Part shown: piece by piece, positions 1-8,684 of the stretch | Position numbering within the stretch: the stretch's first letter is position 1 | How the letters are laid out: every line of letters begins with the position of its first letter | Source: Gilliamella sp. N-G2 | GTDB taxonomy: Bacteria > Pseudomonadota > Gammaproteobacteria > Enterobacterales > Orbaceae | Assembly: GCF_002142215.1 (NCBI RefSeq) | Contig: NZ_NAST01000002.1 | Location: 1-64,000 of the forward strand | Reading direction: 5' to 3' | Length of the DNA stretch: 64,000 bases | Notes under the pieces: model-generated | Told to the model about the DNA's origin: nothing | The model's input: only the letters and a program-made list of their open reading frames with translations | Databases searched by the model: none | Translations under genes and position numbers: made by a program

Positions 1-32
1 GAGAAAACGCTCGTCGCACTCGTCTATATTAA
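1..32 (+). CDS. rpsU: 30S ribosomal protein S21, 3' end only
   Basis: Only the last nine codons and the stop are in the window. Reading from base 3 gives ENARRTRLY and a TAA at 30-32, which is the conserved C-terminus of S21, a small-subunit protein needed for translation initiation. The gene begins outside the window. The following dnaG and rpoD complete the classical rpsU-dnaG-rpoD macromolecular synthesis operon, which supports the assignment of so short a fragment. Confidence 0.9.
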   Translation, partial: ENARRTRLY

Positions 33-60
33 TTTTTATATTCTAGATATAAACAATTTT

Positions 61-95
61 AACAAGCCGTATTATTATTACGGCTTGTTGTCTTT
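61..95 (+). terminator. Intercistronic terminator between rpsU and dnaG
   Basis: A perfect 11-bp stem (61-71 with 79-89), a 7-nt loop and a short T-rich tail. In E. coli a partial terminator at this place lowers dnaG expression relative to rpsU; the same role is inferred here. Confidence 0.8.
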
Positions 96-125
96 TGATA
101 ATGCCATAATTGGTTGAATTTTATC

Positions 126-1907
126 ATGAAAGGTCTTATTCCTCGCGATTTTATTTTAGATTTGCTTGCCCGCACAAGTATTCTTGATGTGATAGGTAAG
201 CGCGTTAAAATGAAAAAAAAGGGAAATAATTATTTCGGTTGTTGTCCTTTTCATGATGAAAAAACGGCTTCTTTTTCATTAAATGAAAAAAAACAAATTT
301 ACTATTGCTTTGGATGTGGTGCATCAGGCTCTGCTGTAAATTTTTTAATGCAGTATGAACGATTAACCTTTCCTGAAGCCATTGAAGAAATTGCTAGTAT
401 GCAAGGTATTCGTGTTCCTTACACGGAAGGTGATAGTAATCAAGCTGATCAATCAAAGCAAATTGAATCACGTAATTTGCGTCGTGATCTCTACTCCTTG
501 ATGGCAAAAATCACCGATTTCTACCAACAACAACTAGCTTTATCAACTTCAAAAGATGCTCATATGTATCTTGAGCAACGTGGTTTAAATCAAGAAATTA
601 TAACTAGATATAAAATAGGCTATGCTCCTAATGAATGGCGTTTAACTTCACAAAATGTAGTAAAAACTAAAGCTGAAACGAAATTATATAATCAAGCTGG
701 CATGTTAGTTACTAATGATAGTGGTAATCAATATGACCGTTTCCGTGGTCGTATAATGTTTCCAATTCGCGATAGGCAAGGTAATGTCATTGCTTTTGGA
801 GGTAGAACGATTATCAATGATTCAGCTAAATATATTAATTCACCCGAAACGCCTATTTTTCATAAAGGTTTCCAATTGTATGGTCTTTATGAAGCACAAG
901 AGGTTAATCGAAATCCTGAGCAGCTGATTGTGGTTGAAGGATATATGGATGTCGTTTCACTGGCCCAATACGGTATTGATTATGCAGTTGCTGCATTGGG
1001 TACATCAACCTCTGAAGAACATATTAAATTATTATTTAGAGCAACTGATTCTGTCATATTTTGTTATGATGGTGATAATGCAGGGCGAAGTGCTGCTTGG
1101 CGAGCACTGAACGTATTACTACCTTGTTTGATTGATGGTAAACAAATTACTTTCGCTTTTTTACCGCAAGATGAAGATCCTGACAGCTTCGTACGTAAAG
1201 TTGGTAAAGATGGTTTTGAAGATTATGTAAAAAATGCGCCTAATCTGTCTGAATTTTTGTTTGATGAATTATTAAAACAAGTTGATCTAAAAACCGCTGA
1301 AGGTAAAGCTAAATTGAGTTCACTGGCCATACCTTTGCTTGAGCAGGTCAAAGCAAAAGCATTTAGGCTTAACTTGCTTCAGGAATTAGGTCGTTATTTA
1401 GGCCTACTTGATATATCACAAATAGAACAACTCATTGCCACTGATCAAAACAAAGGTGAAAATAAACCTATTGAACCAGTATCTGCACCGCAGATGAAAT
1501 TAACTACTATGCGAATTTTGATTGGTTTATTACTGCAATATCCTGATATGGCTAAAATGGTTTCAGATATTAATGTTATGCGACAAGTTAATTTAGCTGG
1601 CATAGATATATTTATTGAGCTACTTGAATTATGCCAACAATACCCAAATATAACTACAGCACAGATATTAACAGAGTGTATCAGTCGACCATTTTATAAA
1701 CAGCTAAGTCGTTTAGCTACATGGGAGTACCATTACCAAGATGATGAAATAGAGTCAATTTTTTCTCATACTTTAAAAGAGTTATATGATAATATACTCG
1801 CCCAAAGGCAAGATGAACTGATCGCAAAAGAGAGAGTCTCCGGATTAAGTACCGCAGAGAAAAAAGAATTAGCGACATTAATACTTGTTTTATCAAAAAA
1901 AGACTAA
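126..1907 (+). CDS. dnaG: DNA primase
   Basis: Synthesises the RNA primers for chromosomal replication, working with the replicative helicase DnaB. The 593-residue protein has the N-terminal zinc-binding domain with Cys40, His43, Cys61 and Cys64, the RNA-polymerase-like core with RFRGRIMFPI at 205-214, and the TOPRIM domain with Glu271 (VVEGYMD) and Asp315/Asp317 (YDGDNAGR). The C-terminal helicase-binding part is more diverged, as is usual. The ATG at 126 is chosen because it aligns with the E. coli start and gives the same zinc-ligand numbering; a TTG four codons upstream is also in frame. No good ribosome binding site is visible, fitting the known low expression of primase. Confidence 0.97.
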   Translation: MKGLIPRDFILDLLARTSILDVIGKRVKMKKKGNNYFGCCPFHDEKTASFSLNEKKQIYYCFGCGASGSAVNFLMQYERLTFPEAIEEIASMQGIRVPYTEGDSNQADQSKQIESRNLRRDLYSLMAKITDFYQQQLALSTSKDAHMYLEQRGLNQEIITRYKIGYAPNEWRLTSQNVVKTKAETKLYNQAGMLVTNDSGNQYDRFRGRIMFPIRDRQGNVIAFGGRTIINDSAKYINSPETPIFHKGFQLYGLYEAQEVNRNPEQLIVVEGYMDVVSLAQYGIDYAVAALGTSTSEEHIKLLFRATDSVIFCYDGDNAGRSAAWRALNVLLPCLIDGKQITFAFLPQDEDPDSFVRKVGKDGFEDYVKNAPNLSEFLFDELLKQVDLKTAEGKAKLSSLAIPLLEQVKAKAFRLNLLQELGRYLGLLDISQIEQLIATDQNKGENKPIEPVSAPQMKLTTMRILIGLLLQYPDMAKMVSDINVMRQVNLAGIDIFIELLELCQQYPNITTAQILTECISRPFYKQLSRLATWEYHYQDDEIESIFSHTLKELYDNILAQRQDELIAKERVSGLSTAEKKELATLILVLSKKD

Positions 1908-1918
1908 ATATTTAGGGT

Positions 1919-1950
1919 ATATGTAGAAAATTATTTTCTATTCTACATAT
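1919..1950 (+). repeat. Hairpin between dnaG and rpoD
   Basis: A 10-bp inverted repeat (1919-1928 with 1941-1950) separated by 12 nt lies in the 82-bp dnaG-rpoD gap. No T tract follows, so it is not an ordinary terminator. In E. coli this gap carries an RNA processing site that separates the dnaG and rpoD messages; a similar processing or stabilising hairpin is possible. Confidence 0.4.
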
Positions 1951-1989
1951 ATAATATACATGACCGAATAACTAAATGTGGATACCTTT

Positions 1990-3828
1990 ATGGAGCAAAA
2001 TTCTCAATCACAGTTAAAACTCCTGATCATCCGAGGAAAGGAGCTAGGATACCTGACCTATGCTGATGTCAATGATCACTTGCCTGAAGAAATCATTGAT
2101 TCAGATCAGATTGAAGATATTATCCAAATGATCAATGATATGGGCATTCAAGTACTTGAAGAAGCCCCAGACTCAGATGAATTATTACTTTCCGATAATG
2201 TTCCGGATGAAGAGGCCGTTGAAGCAGCTACAGCATTAGTTTTATCTAATGTCGAATCAGAAATAGGTCGAACTACTGATCCAGTACGTATGTATATGCG
2301 TGAAATGGGTGCAGTTGAACTATTAACGCGTGAAGGCGAAATTGATATCGCAAAACGTATTGAAGATGGTATTAATCAAGTTCAAACCTCAGTATCTGAA
2401 TATCCAGAAGCGATTACTTATCTTTTAGAACAATATAATTTAGTTGAAAGTGGTGAAGTTCGCTTATCTGATCTTATCACTGGCTTTGTCGATCCTAATG
2501 CTGAAGGAGCAGAAGAAGAACTTCCTGAAGAATTAGACGATGCTGTAGAAGATGTTGATATTGACGATAGTGATGATGAAAGTGAAGAAGATAGTGACTC
2601 TTCAGCTGATGATGATGTTTCTATAGATCCTGAAGTTGCAAAAGCAAAATTTGCTGAATTACAAGAACAACATGACAAAACCTCTGCATCAATAAAAAAA
2701 TATGGTCGTGCTCATAAAAAAGCACAGCAAGAAATTGAAAACCTATCCGAAGTTTTTAAACAATTTCGATTGGTTAGCAAGCAGTTTGATATTCTCGTTA
2801 ATAATATGAGAAGTATGATGGATCGAGTAAGAACGCACGAACGTTTTATTATGCGAATTTGTGTTGAACAATGCAAAATGCCAAAAAAACAGTTTATGAC
2901 GCATTTTACTGGAAATGAAAATAGCATGGACTGGTATATAAAAGCGTCTACTAGTAAAAATGCATATGCCGCTAAATTAAAAGAGTTTGAATTGTCAATT
3001 AAAGAGCAAATTAGTGCTTTACAAAAAATTGAAACAGAAACGAATCTTTCTATTGAACAAATCAAAGATATTAATAGAAGAATGTCTATTGGTGAAGCCA
3101 AAGCACGACGTGCGAAGAAAGAGATGGTTGAAGCAAACTTACGTCTAGTAATTTCAATTGCTAAAAAATATACCAACCGTGGTTTACAGTTCCTAGACCT
3201 TATCCAAGAAGGTAATATTGGATTAATGAAAGCGGTTGATAAGTTTGAATATCGCCGAGGATATAAATTCTCTACTTATGCAACTTGGTGGATTAGACAG
3301 GCTATCACTCGTTCTATTGCTGACCAAGCAAGAACAATTCGTATCCCAGTGCATATGATTGAAACAATTAATAAACTAAATCGTATTTCTCGTCAAATGT
3401 TACAAGAAATTGGTCGTGAGCCAACGCCAGAAGAATTATCTGAACGCATGCAAATGCCGGAAGAGAAAATTCGGAAGGTATTAAAAATTGCTAAAGAGCC
3501 AATTTCAATGGAAACACCGGTTGGTGATGATGAAGATTCACATTTAGGTGATTTTATTGAGGATACTGCACTTGAGCAACCATTGGATGCTGCGACATCT
3601 GAAAGTTTGCGTAGCGCAACGCGTGATATTTTATCTGGTTTAACACCACGTGAAGCAAAAGTCTTACGTATGCGATTCGGTATAGATATGAATACTGACC
3701 ATACGCTTGAAGAAGTCGGTAAACAATTTGATGTAACACGTGAACGTATTCGTCAAATTGAGGCGAAAGCATTACGTAAATTACGTCATCCTAGCCGATC
3801 TGATGTCCTTCGTAGTTTCTTAGAATAA
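1990..3828 (+). CDS. rpoD: RNA polymerase primary sigma factor, sigma-70
   Basis: Housekeeping sigma factor that directs RNA polymerase to -10/-35 promoters. The 612-residue product follows E. coli RpoD from the first residues ([12 protein letters not shown]) to the end. Region 1.2 ([11 protein letters not shown]) is followed by a non-conserved region with a long acidic run around 180-220, then region 2 ([20 protein letters not shown] and the [10 protein letters not shown] stretch), region 3 and the region 4.2 helix-turn-helix in the last 41 residues ([20 protein letters not shown]). The ATG at 1990 matches the E. coli N-terminus; a GTG four codons earlier is less likely. It is the last gene of the rpsU-dnaG-rpoD operon and is followed by a strong terminator. 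Confidence 0.98.
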   Translation: MEQNSQSQLKLLIIRGKELGYLTYADVNDHLPEEIIDSDQIEDIIQMINDMGIQVLEEAPDSDELLLSDNVPDEEAVEAATALVLSNVESEIGRTTDPVRMYMREMGAVELLTREGEIDIAKRIEDGINQVQTSVSEYPEAITYLLEQYNLVESGEVRLSDLITGFVDPNAEGAEEELPEELDDAVEDVDIDDSDDESEEDSDSSADDDVSIDPEVAKAKFAELQEQHDKTSASIKKYGRAHKKAQQEIENLSEVFKQFRLVSKQFDILVNNMRSMMDRVRTHERFIMRICVEQCKMPKKQFMTHFTGNENSMDWYIKASTSKNAYAAKLKEFELSIKEQISALQKIETETNLSIEQIKDINRRMSIGEAKARRAKKEMVEANLRLVISIAKKYTNRGLQFLDLIQEGNIGLMKAVDKFEYRRGYKFSTYATWWIRQAITRSIADQARTIRIPVHMIETINKLNRISRQMLQEIGREPTPEELSERMQMPEEKIRKVLKIAKEPISMETPVGDDEDSHLGDFIEDTALEQPLDAATSESLRSATRDILSGLTPREAKVLRMRFGIDMNTDHTLEEVGKQFDVTRERIRQIEAKALRKLRHPSRSDVLRSFLE

Positions 3829-3845
3829 TTCATATTTACAGCTAC

Positions 3846-3871
3846 ATCGCCACTTTTGTGGCGATTTTTTT
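3846..3871 (+). terminator. Rho-independent terminator after rpoD
   Basis: An 8-bp GC-containing stem (3846-3853 with 3858-3865), a TTTT loop and a run of T. It closes the macromolecular synthesis operon. Confidence 0.88.
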
Positions 3872-3890
3872 AACTAATCAAACAACTATC

Positions 3891-4862
3891 ATGAATATAC
3901 TTCAACGTTTTAAAATTGATTCATTTTTACTGATTTTGATTTGTGTTGTAACTACAGCAACTGTTTTTCCATGTGAAGGAGAAGCAAAAGTTATTTTTGA
4001 AAATCTTACCACTTTTGCTATAGGTTTATTGTTTTTTATGCATGGGGCAAAACTGTCGTTTGAGGCGATCATTGTCGGCATAAAAAATTGGCGGTTGCAT
4101 CTATTAATTTTTCTCATTACTTTCGTCGTATTCCCGATTTTAGGGGTAATGATGCAAGTACTCGTCCCCACTTTTTTATCACAAGATCTTTATTTGGGCT
4201 TTGTTTATCTTTGTGTCCTCCCGGCTACAGTTCAGTCGGCAATTGCCTTTACTTCAATTGCAAAAGGCAATGTCGCTGCTGCAATTTGTAGTGCATCGGC
4301 TTCTACATTGTTAGGTGTATTTATTACACCGGTATTAGTAGGCGTATTGATGCAAACGCAAGCTGCTGCTTCGATGAATATATTAGATGCCATTGAATCT
4401 ATTATGCTTAAACTGATGTTGCCATTTATTATTGGTCATTTATCGAGACGTTTTATTGGCAAATGGGTTGATAAATATAAAAGTGTGATTTCTAAAACCG
4501 ACCGTATATCAATATTATTAGTTGTCTATGTCGCTTTTAGTGACGCGGTAGTGAATGGTATTTGGTCTAAAGTCAGCTTGTTATCTCTTGTGGAGATCAT
4601 TGTTTATTCAATAATTTTATTAACAATTGTGTTATTGATTACAACCTATAGCTCACGATTATTGGGTTTTAGTAAAGAAGATGAAATTACCATCGTGTTT
4701 TGTGGTTCTAAAAAAAGCTTAGCCAGTGGTATTCCAATGGCTAGTGTAATCTTTCCTATGTCGATAACAGGAATAATAATCTTGCCGCTAATGATTTTTC
4801 ACCAAGTACAATTAATGATCTGTGCTGTTTTAGCTTCTCATTACGCGAAGCGAAAAATGTAA
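3891..4862 (+). CDS. yfeH: Putative bile acid:sodium symporter-family transporter YfeH
   Basis: A 323-residue inner-membrane protein of the SBF-like family, very similar in remembered sequence to E. coli Yfe[20 protein letters not shown] near residues 39-57, [28 protein letters not shown] and [14 protein letters not shown] are all present. About nine to ten hydrophobic segments are visible. The substrate is not known; the family moves organic anions with sodium. The ATG at 3891 is used because upstream in-frame codons fall inside the rpoD terminator. It is transcribed in the same direction as rpoD and pitA but separated from rpoD by a terminator. Confidence 0.88.
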   Translation: MNILQRFKIDSFLLILICVVTTATVFPCEGEAKVIFENLTTFAIGLLFFMHGAKLSFEAIIVGIKNWRLHLLIFLITFVVFPILGVMMQVLVPTFLSQDLYLGFVYLCVLPATVQSAIAFTSIAKGNVAAAICSASASTLLGVFITPVLVGVLMQTQAAASMNILDAIESIMLKLMLPFIIGHLSRRFIGKWVDKYKSVISKTDRISILLVVYVAFSDAVVNGIWSKVSLLSLVEIIVYSIILLTIVLLITTYSSRLLGFSKEDEITIVFCGSKKSLASGIPMASVIFPMSITGIIILPLMIFHQVQLMICAVLASHYAKRKM

Positions 4863-4930
4863 AAATTGTTTTGCTCATTAGGTTATTCTCAAGGATAATA
4901 GAGTCGCTATTAACAACAGAAAGATATATT

Positions 4931-6445
4931 ATGTTTCATCTATTTGCTGATTTAGACTTTTCTACCATTATATTATTAGTTTTGGCGCTGTTTTTTGTTC
5001 TTTTTTATGAGGCAATTAATGGATTTCATGACACCGCCAATGCTGTTGCGACAGTAATATATACTCGAGCATTAAAGGAACAGCTCGCTGTTTTTATGGC
5101 CGGTATGTTTAACTTTTTTGGGGTATTACTTGGTGGACTGAGTGTTGCTTATGCAATTGTTCATCTTTTACCTACAGATTTATTACTGAATGTAAGTTCT
5201 GCTCATGGACTGGCAATGGTATTCTCAATTTTATTTGCCGCGATTATTTGGAATTTAGGTACTTGGTATGTAGGTATCCCTGCTTCTAGTTCCCACACTC
5301 TGATTGGTGCTATTATTGGTGTCGCATTGGCTAATGCCTTTATTATGGATACATCTATCATTGAGGCACTTAATATTCCTAAAATGATTCAAATCTTTTT
5401 ATCATTAATTATTTCACCTATCGTTGGTCTGGTTATAGCTGGCTTAATGATTTTTTTATTACGCAAATATTGGACACGTAAAGGACAAGGTAAAAAACGT
5501 AGTAAAAAAAGAGAACGAATTTTTATGACACCAGAACAGCGTGAAAAACTATATGGTAAAAAGAAGCCGCCATTTTGGATTCGTATAATGCTTATTATTT
5601 CAGCAGCAGGTGTAAGTTTCTCGCACGGTGCAAATGATGGGCAAAAAGGGATTGGTTTATTGATGCTAGTCTTAATGGGGATTGCACCGGCAGGTTTTAT
5701 TGTTAACATGGGTGCATCAACCTATGAGATTACTAATACCAGAAATGCGATTCATAATATTGAAGAATACTTTGTTTCTCATAATGAAGATCTTAATTCA
5801 GTAATTGGTAAACAATCAGCGGTAGATACTGCAATCCCAGAAAATGATTTAAATAAATATCATTGTGATTATTCAAAATCGTTTATCACCTTGGGTATTG
5901 CTAACAATCTATTTAATAAAATCAATGACTATGACTCACTTAATGTTGATCAACGTTCACAAGCTAGACGTATTTTATTATGTTTGTCTGATACCGTATC
6001 ACATGTAGCTAAACAACCCAATATATCAAATAAAGATAAGCAGTATTTAAAATCATTAAATGATGATTTATTAAAAACAGTCGAATATGCACCTATTTGG
6101 ATAATTATTGGTGTCGCCTCGGCGCTTGCGGTAGGAACTATGATTGGTTGGCGACGTGTAGCCATCACTATAGGTGAAAAGATAGGTAAAAAAGGAATGA
6201 CTTATGCACAAGGAGTTTCGGCGCAAATAACTACGGCGTTATCTATTGGTATAGCAAGTTATACCGGAATGCCGGTATCGACAACGCAGGTTCTTTCTTC
6301 ATCGGTTGCCGGAACCATGATTGTCGATGGTGGGGGAGTACAAAGTAAAACGATTAAAAATATCGCGCTTACTTGGGTTCTTACTTTACCGATTTCAATA
6401 TTGTTATCTGGGTCACTTTTTTGGCTTGCTCAAAAATTAATTTAG
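4931..6445 (+). CDS. pitA: Low-affinity inorganic phosphate transporter
   Basis: Proton-coupled uptake of inorganic phosphate, usually as neutral metal-phosphate complexes, across the inner membrane. The 504-residue protein carries the two family signatures: [12 protein letters not shown] at residues 30-41 and [12 protein letters not shown] in the second half. It also has the inverted-repeat transmembrane architecture with a long charged cytoplasmic loop of low conservation in the middle. Length and sequence follow E. coli PitA closely. The ATG at 4931 matches the E. coli N-terminus (MxHLFAxLD), and an AGAAAG lies upstream; a longer in-frame extension back to 4871 has no homology. The next gene, uspA, is codirectional, whereas in E. 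coli pitA and uspA lie on opposite strands with uspB between them. Confidence 0.95.
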   Translation: MFHLFADLDFSTIILLVLALFFVLFYEAINGFHDTANAVATVIYTRALKEQLAVFMAGMFNFFGVLLGGLSVAYAIVHLLPTDLLLNVSSAHGLAMVFSILFAAIIWNLGTWYVGIPASSSHTLIGAIIGVALANAFIMDTSIIEALNIPKMIQIFLSLIISPIVGLVIAGLMIFLLRKYWTRKGQGKKRSKKRERIFMTPEQREKLYGKKKPPFWIRIMLIISAAGVSFSHGANDGQKGIGLLMLVLMGIAPAGFIVNMGASTYEITNTRNAIHNIEEYFVSHNEDLNSVIGKQSAVDTAIPENDLNKYHCDYSKSFITLGIANNLFNKINDYDSLNVDQRSQARRILLCLSDTVSHVAKQPNISNKDKQYLKSLNDDLLKTVEYAPIWIIIGVASALAVGTMIGWRRVAITIGEKIGKKGMTYAQGVSAQITTALSIGIASYTGMPVSTTQVLSSSVAGTMIVDGGGVQSKTIKNIALTWVLTLPISILLSGSLFWLAQKLI

Positions 6446-6509
6446 TAGTAAAAAGGAAGTATAAAATTTTAATTTAATTAGAGCATCAAAATAGGAAGGA
6501 GTGGATATT

Positions 6510-6962
6510 ATGGCTTATAAACATATTTTAGTCGCAGTCGATTTATCACCTGAAAGTGAAGTTCTTGTTGAAAAAGCAGTCTCTATGGCTAGACCATATA
6601 ATGCTCAAATATCACTTATTCATGTGGGTATTAACTATTCTGATCTTTATACTGGTTTAGTTGATATTAATATGAATGATATGAAAGATCGCATTAATGA
6701 AGATGCTCATATCGCATTGAATAAATTAGCGGCTGATGCAGGTTATCCAATTGCACATACTCTTTCTGGTAATGGTGAATTCGGCCAAGTATTAATTGAA
6801 GCTATTCATGAATATGGTGCGGATCTGGTTGTTTGTGGTCATCACCAAGATTTTTGGAGTAAATTAATGTCTTCAGCTCGTCAATTAATCAACAATACCC
6901 ATATTGATACGTTGATTGTTCCTTTGAAAGATGATGAGCCATCCGAAGAACCATCTAAATGA
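6510..6962 (+). CDS. uspA: Universal stress protein A
   Basis: A cytoplasmic dimeric protein induced by starvation and many stresses. The 150-residue product begins [23 protein letters not shown] and ends with [20 protein letters not shown] and LIVPL, almost residue for residue the E. coli UspA pattern. It has a short acidic C-terminal extension. The ATG at 6510 follows a strong AAGGAG; the upstream GTG at 6501 overlaps that site. It lies 64 bp after pitA and is followed by its own terminator. Confidence 0.95.
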   Translation: MAYKHILVAVDLSPESEVLVEKAVSMARPYNAQISLIHVGINYSDLYTGLVDINMNDMKDRINEDAHIALNKLAADAGYPIAHTLSGNGEFGQVLIEAIHEYGADLVVCGHHQDFWSKLMSSARQLINNTHIDTLIVPLKDDEPSEEPSK

Positions 6963-6975
6963 AATATACGATATG

Positions 6976-6999
6976 AACCCGCTTTTTAGCGGGTTTTTT
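6976..6999 (+). terminator. Rho-independent terminator after uspA
   Basis: An 8-bp stem (6976-6983 with 6988-6995), a TTTT loop and a T run. Confidence 0.88.
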
Positions 7000-7141
7000 C
7001 TAGGTTATGCAAAAAAATTTATCAATATTTAGGCTATTAAGCTAATTGATAATATTTTACTATTTTACTTATGGTTGTTTTCTTTCTATATCACAAATGT
7101 GTACTTAATATAACTACCATGAGTATTGAAGGAGATTGAAT

Positions 7142-7894
7142 ATGAATATTGTTTTGGTTACCGGCGCTTCGTCTGGATTTGGTCAAGCTATTTGTCGAAA
7201 ACTTATCGCAGATGGCTATAGAGTAATTGGTGCAGCAAGACGACTTGATAACTTACAAAAACTGGAACAAGAGTTAGGAGATAACTTTTTACCTTTAACT
7301 CTAGATGTTTGCAAAAAAGACTCTGTTGAAACAATTTTATTACAATTACCTAAAGAATTTCAGCCTATTGATATATTAATTAACAATGCCGGATTAGCTT
7401 TAGGTTTAGAACCTGCATATGAAGCTGACTACAATGATTGGCAAACAATGATTGAAACTAATGTCATTGGTTTAGTTCATTTAACCCATCAAATTTTACC
7501 GGTAATGGTTGAACGCAATAGTGGCTACATCATTAATCTTGGATCTGTCGCGGGTACTTATCCTTATAAAGGTGGTAATGTTTATGGTGCTTCCAAAGCA
7601 TTCGTTAAACAATTTAGTGCTAATTTAAGAACAGATTTATTAGGTAAAAAAATTAGAGTAACAAACATTGAACCAGGATTGTGTGGAGGAACCGAATTTT
7701 CCAATGTGCGATTCCATGGCAATGCCGAACAAGCAGCTGCGGTGTATAAAGATGTGGACTTTATCACTCCAGAAGATATCGCTAATACTGTCTCATGGTT
7801 AGTGAATACACCAAGTCATTTTAATGTCAATTCAATTGAAATTATGCCGGTGGCACAAGCCTCGGCAGGCTTAGCTGTTAGTAAAGGAGTTTAA
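7142..7894 (+). CDS. ydfG: NADP-dependent 3-hydroxy acid dehydrogenase, short-chain dehydrogenase YdfG
   Basis: A 250-residue short-chain dehydrogenase/reductase. In E. coli YdfG oxidises L-allo-threonine, serine and 3-hydroxy acids with NADP and reduces malonic semialdehyde. The cofactor-binding TGASSGFG is at residues 7-14, NNAG follows in the middle, and the catalytic Ser-Tyr-Lys set sits in NLGSVAGTYPYKGGNVYGASK. The IEPGLCGGTEFSNVRF segment is the YdfG hallmark that separates it from generic SDRs. The ATG at 7142 lies six bases after AAGGAGA, which decides it over the in-frame TTG at 7136. It is a single gene with a 140-bp upstream gap. Confidence 0.92.
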   Translation: MNIVLVTGASSGFGQAICRKLIADGYRVIGAARRLDNLQKLEQELGDNFLPLTLDVCKKDSVETILLQLPKEFQPIDILINNAGLALGLEPAYEADYNDWQTMIETNVIGLVHLTHQILPVMVERNSGYIINLGSVAGTYPYKGGNVYGASKAFVKQFSANLRTDLLGKKIRVTNIEPGLCGGTEFSNVRFHGNAEQAAAVYKDVDFITPEDIANTVSWLVNTPSHFNVNSIEIMPVAQASAGLAVSKGV

Positions 7895-7903
7895 ACAAAA
7901 ATC

Positions 7904-7934
7904 CCAAAGGCATTGAATGATATAATGCCTTTGG
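7904..7934 (-). terminator. Hairpin after ydfG, T tract only on the minus strand
   Basis: A perfect 11-bp inverted repeat (7904-7914 with 7924-7934) right after the ydfG stop. On the plus strand it is followed by A-rich sequence. Only a minus-strand transcript would meet a T-rich tail (complement of 7893-7902). It may stabilise the ydfG mRNA end or stop antisense transcription. Confidence 0.4.
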
Positions 7935-8036
7935 CAAAAAATAATAAAAAAATAGAATTGTTAAACAAAATAGACTTGCACTTATGTTAATGGATTGCTA
8001 TCCTTTTCGCTTGTGATTTTGATTGAGGTTTTAGCA

Positions 8037-8366
8037 ATGACATTTTCTGAAGTAACAAAAACATTTGCGACAAGCTTGCCTGGTACCGATTCGTACGTAA
8101 AACTACGTAAGGCTATGAGGATATTAATCCAAGAAGATCCAAGTAACGCAGCCGTTTACTTTTTGATTTTTGGGTTTGCACGCACTTATGTCATGTTATA
8201 TGAAGATCAGGAGGTTTCACCACAATTTGCTGAAGATAATCAGAAATTAATGTTATCGTATCTCAATATACTTGATGAAGCATTACAAAAACAAAATGCT
8301 GAAAGTATCTATCAAGCATTAAACAAAGTAGTCAATGAATACGAAAACAGCAAAAAGGTATTTTAG
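8037..8366 (+). CDS. Hypothetical protein, 109 residues
   Basis: I do not recognise this protein. It is soluble, mildly acidic and predicted from its pattern to be mostly helical: a hydrophobic central segment (AAVYFLIFGFARTYVMLY) is flanked by amphipathic stretches with many Glu, Gln and Asn. There is no signal peptide. The ATG at 8037 is preceded by GAGGTT about ten bases upstream, which favours it over the in-frame codons back to 7995. Base composition matches its neighbours. It sits alone between ydfG and the thr leader and has its own terminator, both signs of a real expressed gene. Confidence 0.7.
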   Translation: MTFSEVTKTFATSLPGTDSYVKLRKAMRILIQEDPSNAAVYFLIFGFARTYVMLYEDQEVSPQFAEDNQKLMLSYLNILDEALQKQNAESIYQALNKVVNEYENSKKVF

Positions 8367-8372
8367 TTATTT

Positions 8373-8405
8373 ACAGCCTGACATGAAAATGTCGGGCTGT
8401 TTTGT
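8373..8405 (+). terminator. Rho-independent terminator after the 8037-8366 gene
   Basis: An 11-bp stem with one G-T pair (8373-8383 with 8390-8400), a 6-nt loop and a T-rich tail. It isolates the small orphan gene from the thr leader only about 30 bp downstream. Confidence 0.85.
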
Positions 8406-8434
8406 TTAGAGTTTATTTTAGGAAAGATAATAAA

Positions 8435-8500
8435 ATGGTAATGATGATTTCAAGCATTATTGGTACCACCGGCACTATTATCAATTATAGGGCGGGTTGA
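8435..8500 (+). CDS. thrL: thr operon leader peptide
   Basis: A 21-codon reading frame begins at an ATG eight bases after AGGAAAG. It contains five Ile codons (5, 8, 9, 15, 16) and three Thr codons (11, 12, 14), so eight of 21 codons are for the two amino acids that regulate this operon. It ends ...NYRAG, much as E. coli ThrL ends ...NGAG. The stop codon lies on the first arm of the attenuator. Ribosome stalling at scarce charged Thr- or Ile-tRNA would control downstream transcription. Confidence 0.9.
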   Translation: MVMMISSIIGTTGTIINYRAG

Positions 8501-8550
8501 TTTTTCCTTAAAAAATATCGAAAAACCCGCCAAAAAAGGCGGGTTTTTTA
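8491..8550 (+). promoter_or_regulatory. Transcription attenuator of the thr operon
   Basis: Three mutually exclusive arms are readable. GGCGGGTT at 8491-8498 overlaps the thrL stop, AACCCGCC is at 8524-8531, and a second GGCGGGTT is at 8538-8545, followed by T. The middle arm can pair with either flank. Arms two and three form the terminator, extendable to 11 bp (8521-8531 with 8538-8548). Arms one and two form an antiterminator. A ribosome finishing thrL covers arm one and lets the terminator form; one stalled at Ile or Thr codons leaves arm one free and allows read-through into thrA. Confidence 0.9.
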
Positions 8551-8684
8551 CTTTGTAATACAAAAAAATTCTAAAACATAAATTAAAGTAAAAACAATTC
8601 AAAATATTCATTTTATGCATATCTTTTAAAAATGGTATTTTGAATTATTATTGGCATAAATTAGAAAAATAAGTAAGGTGTGAT

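Noticed and set aside
2418-2678. Serine-rich minus-strand reading frame
   Set aside because: It is the complement of the Asp/Glu-rich region of RpoD, which produces serine codons by chance.
2712-3176. 154-codon minus-strand reading frame inside rpoD
   Set aside because: It lies wholly antisense to a strongly conserved sigma factor, has no ribosome binding site, and encodes a cysteine- and isoleucine-rich peptide typical of a shadow frame.
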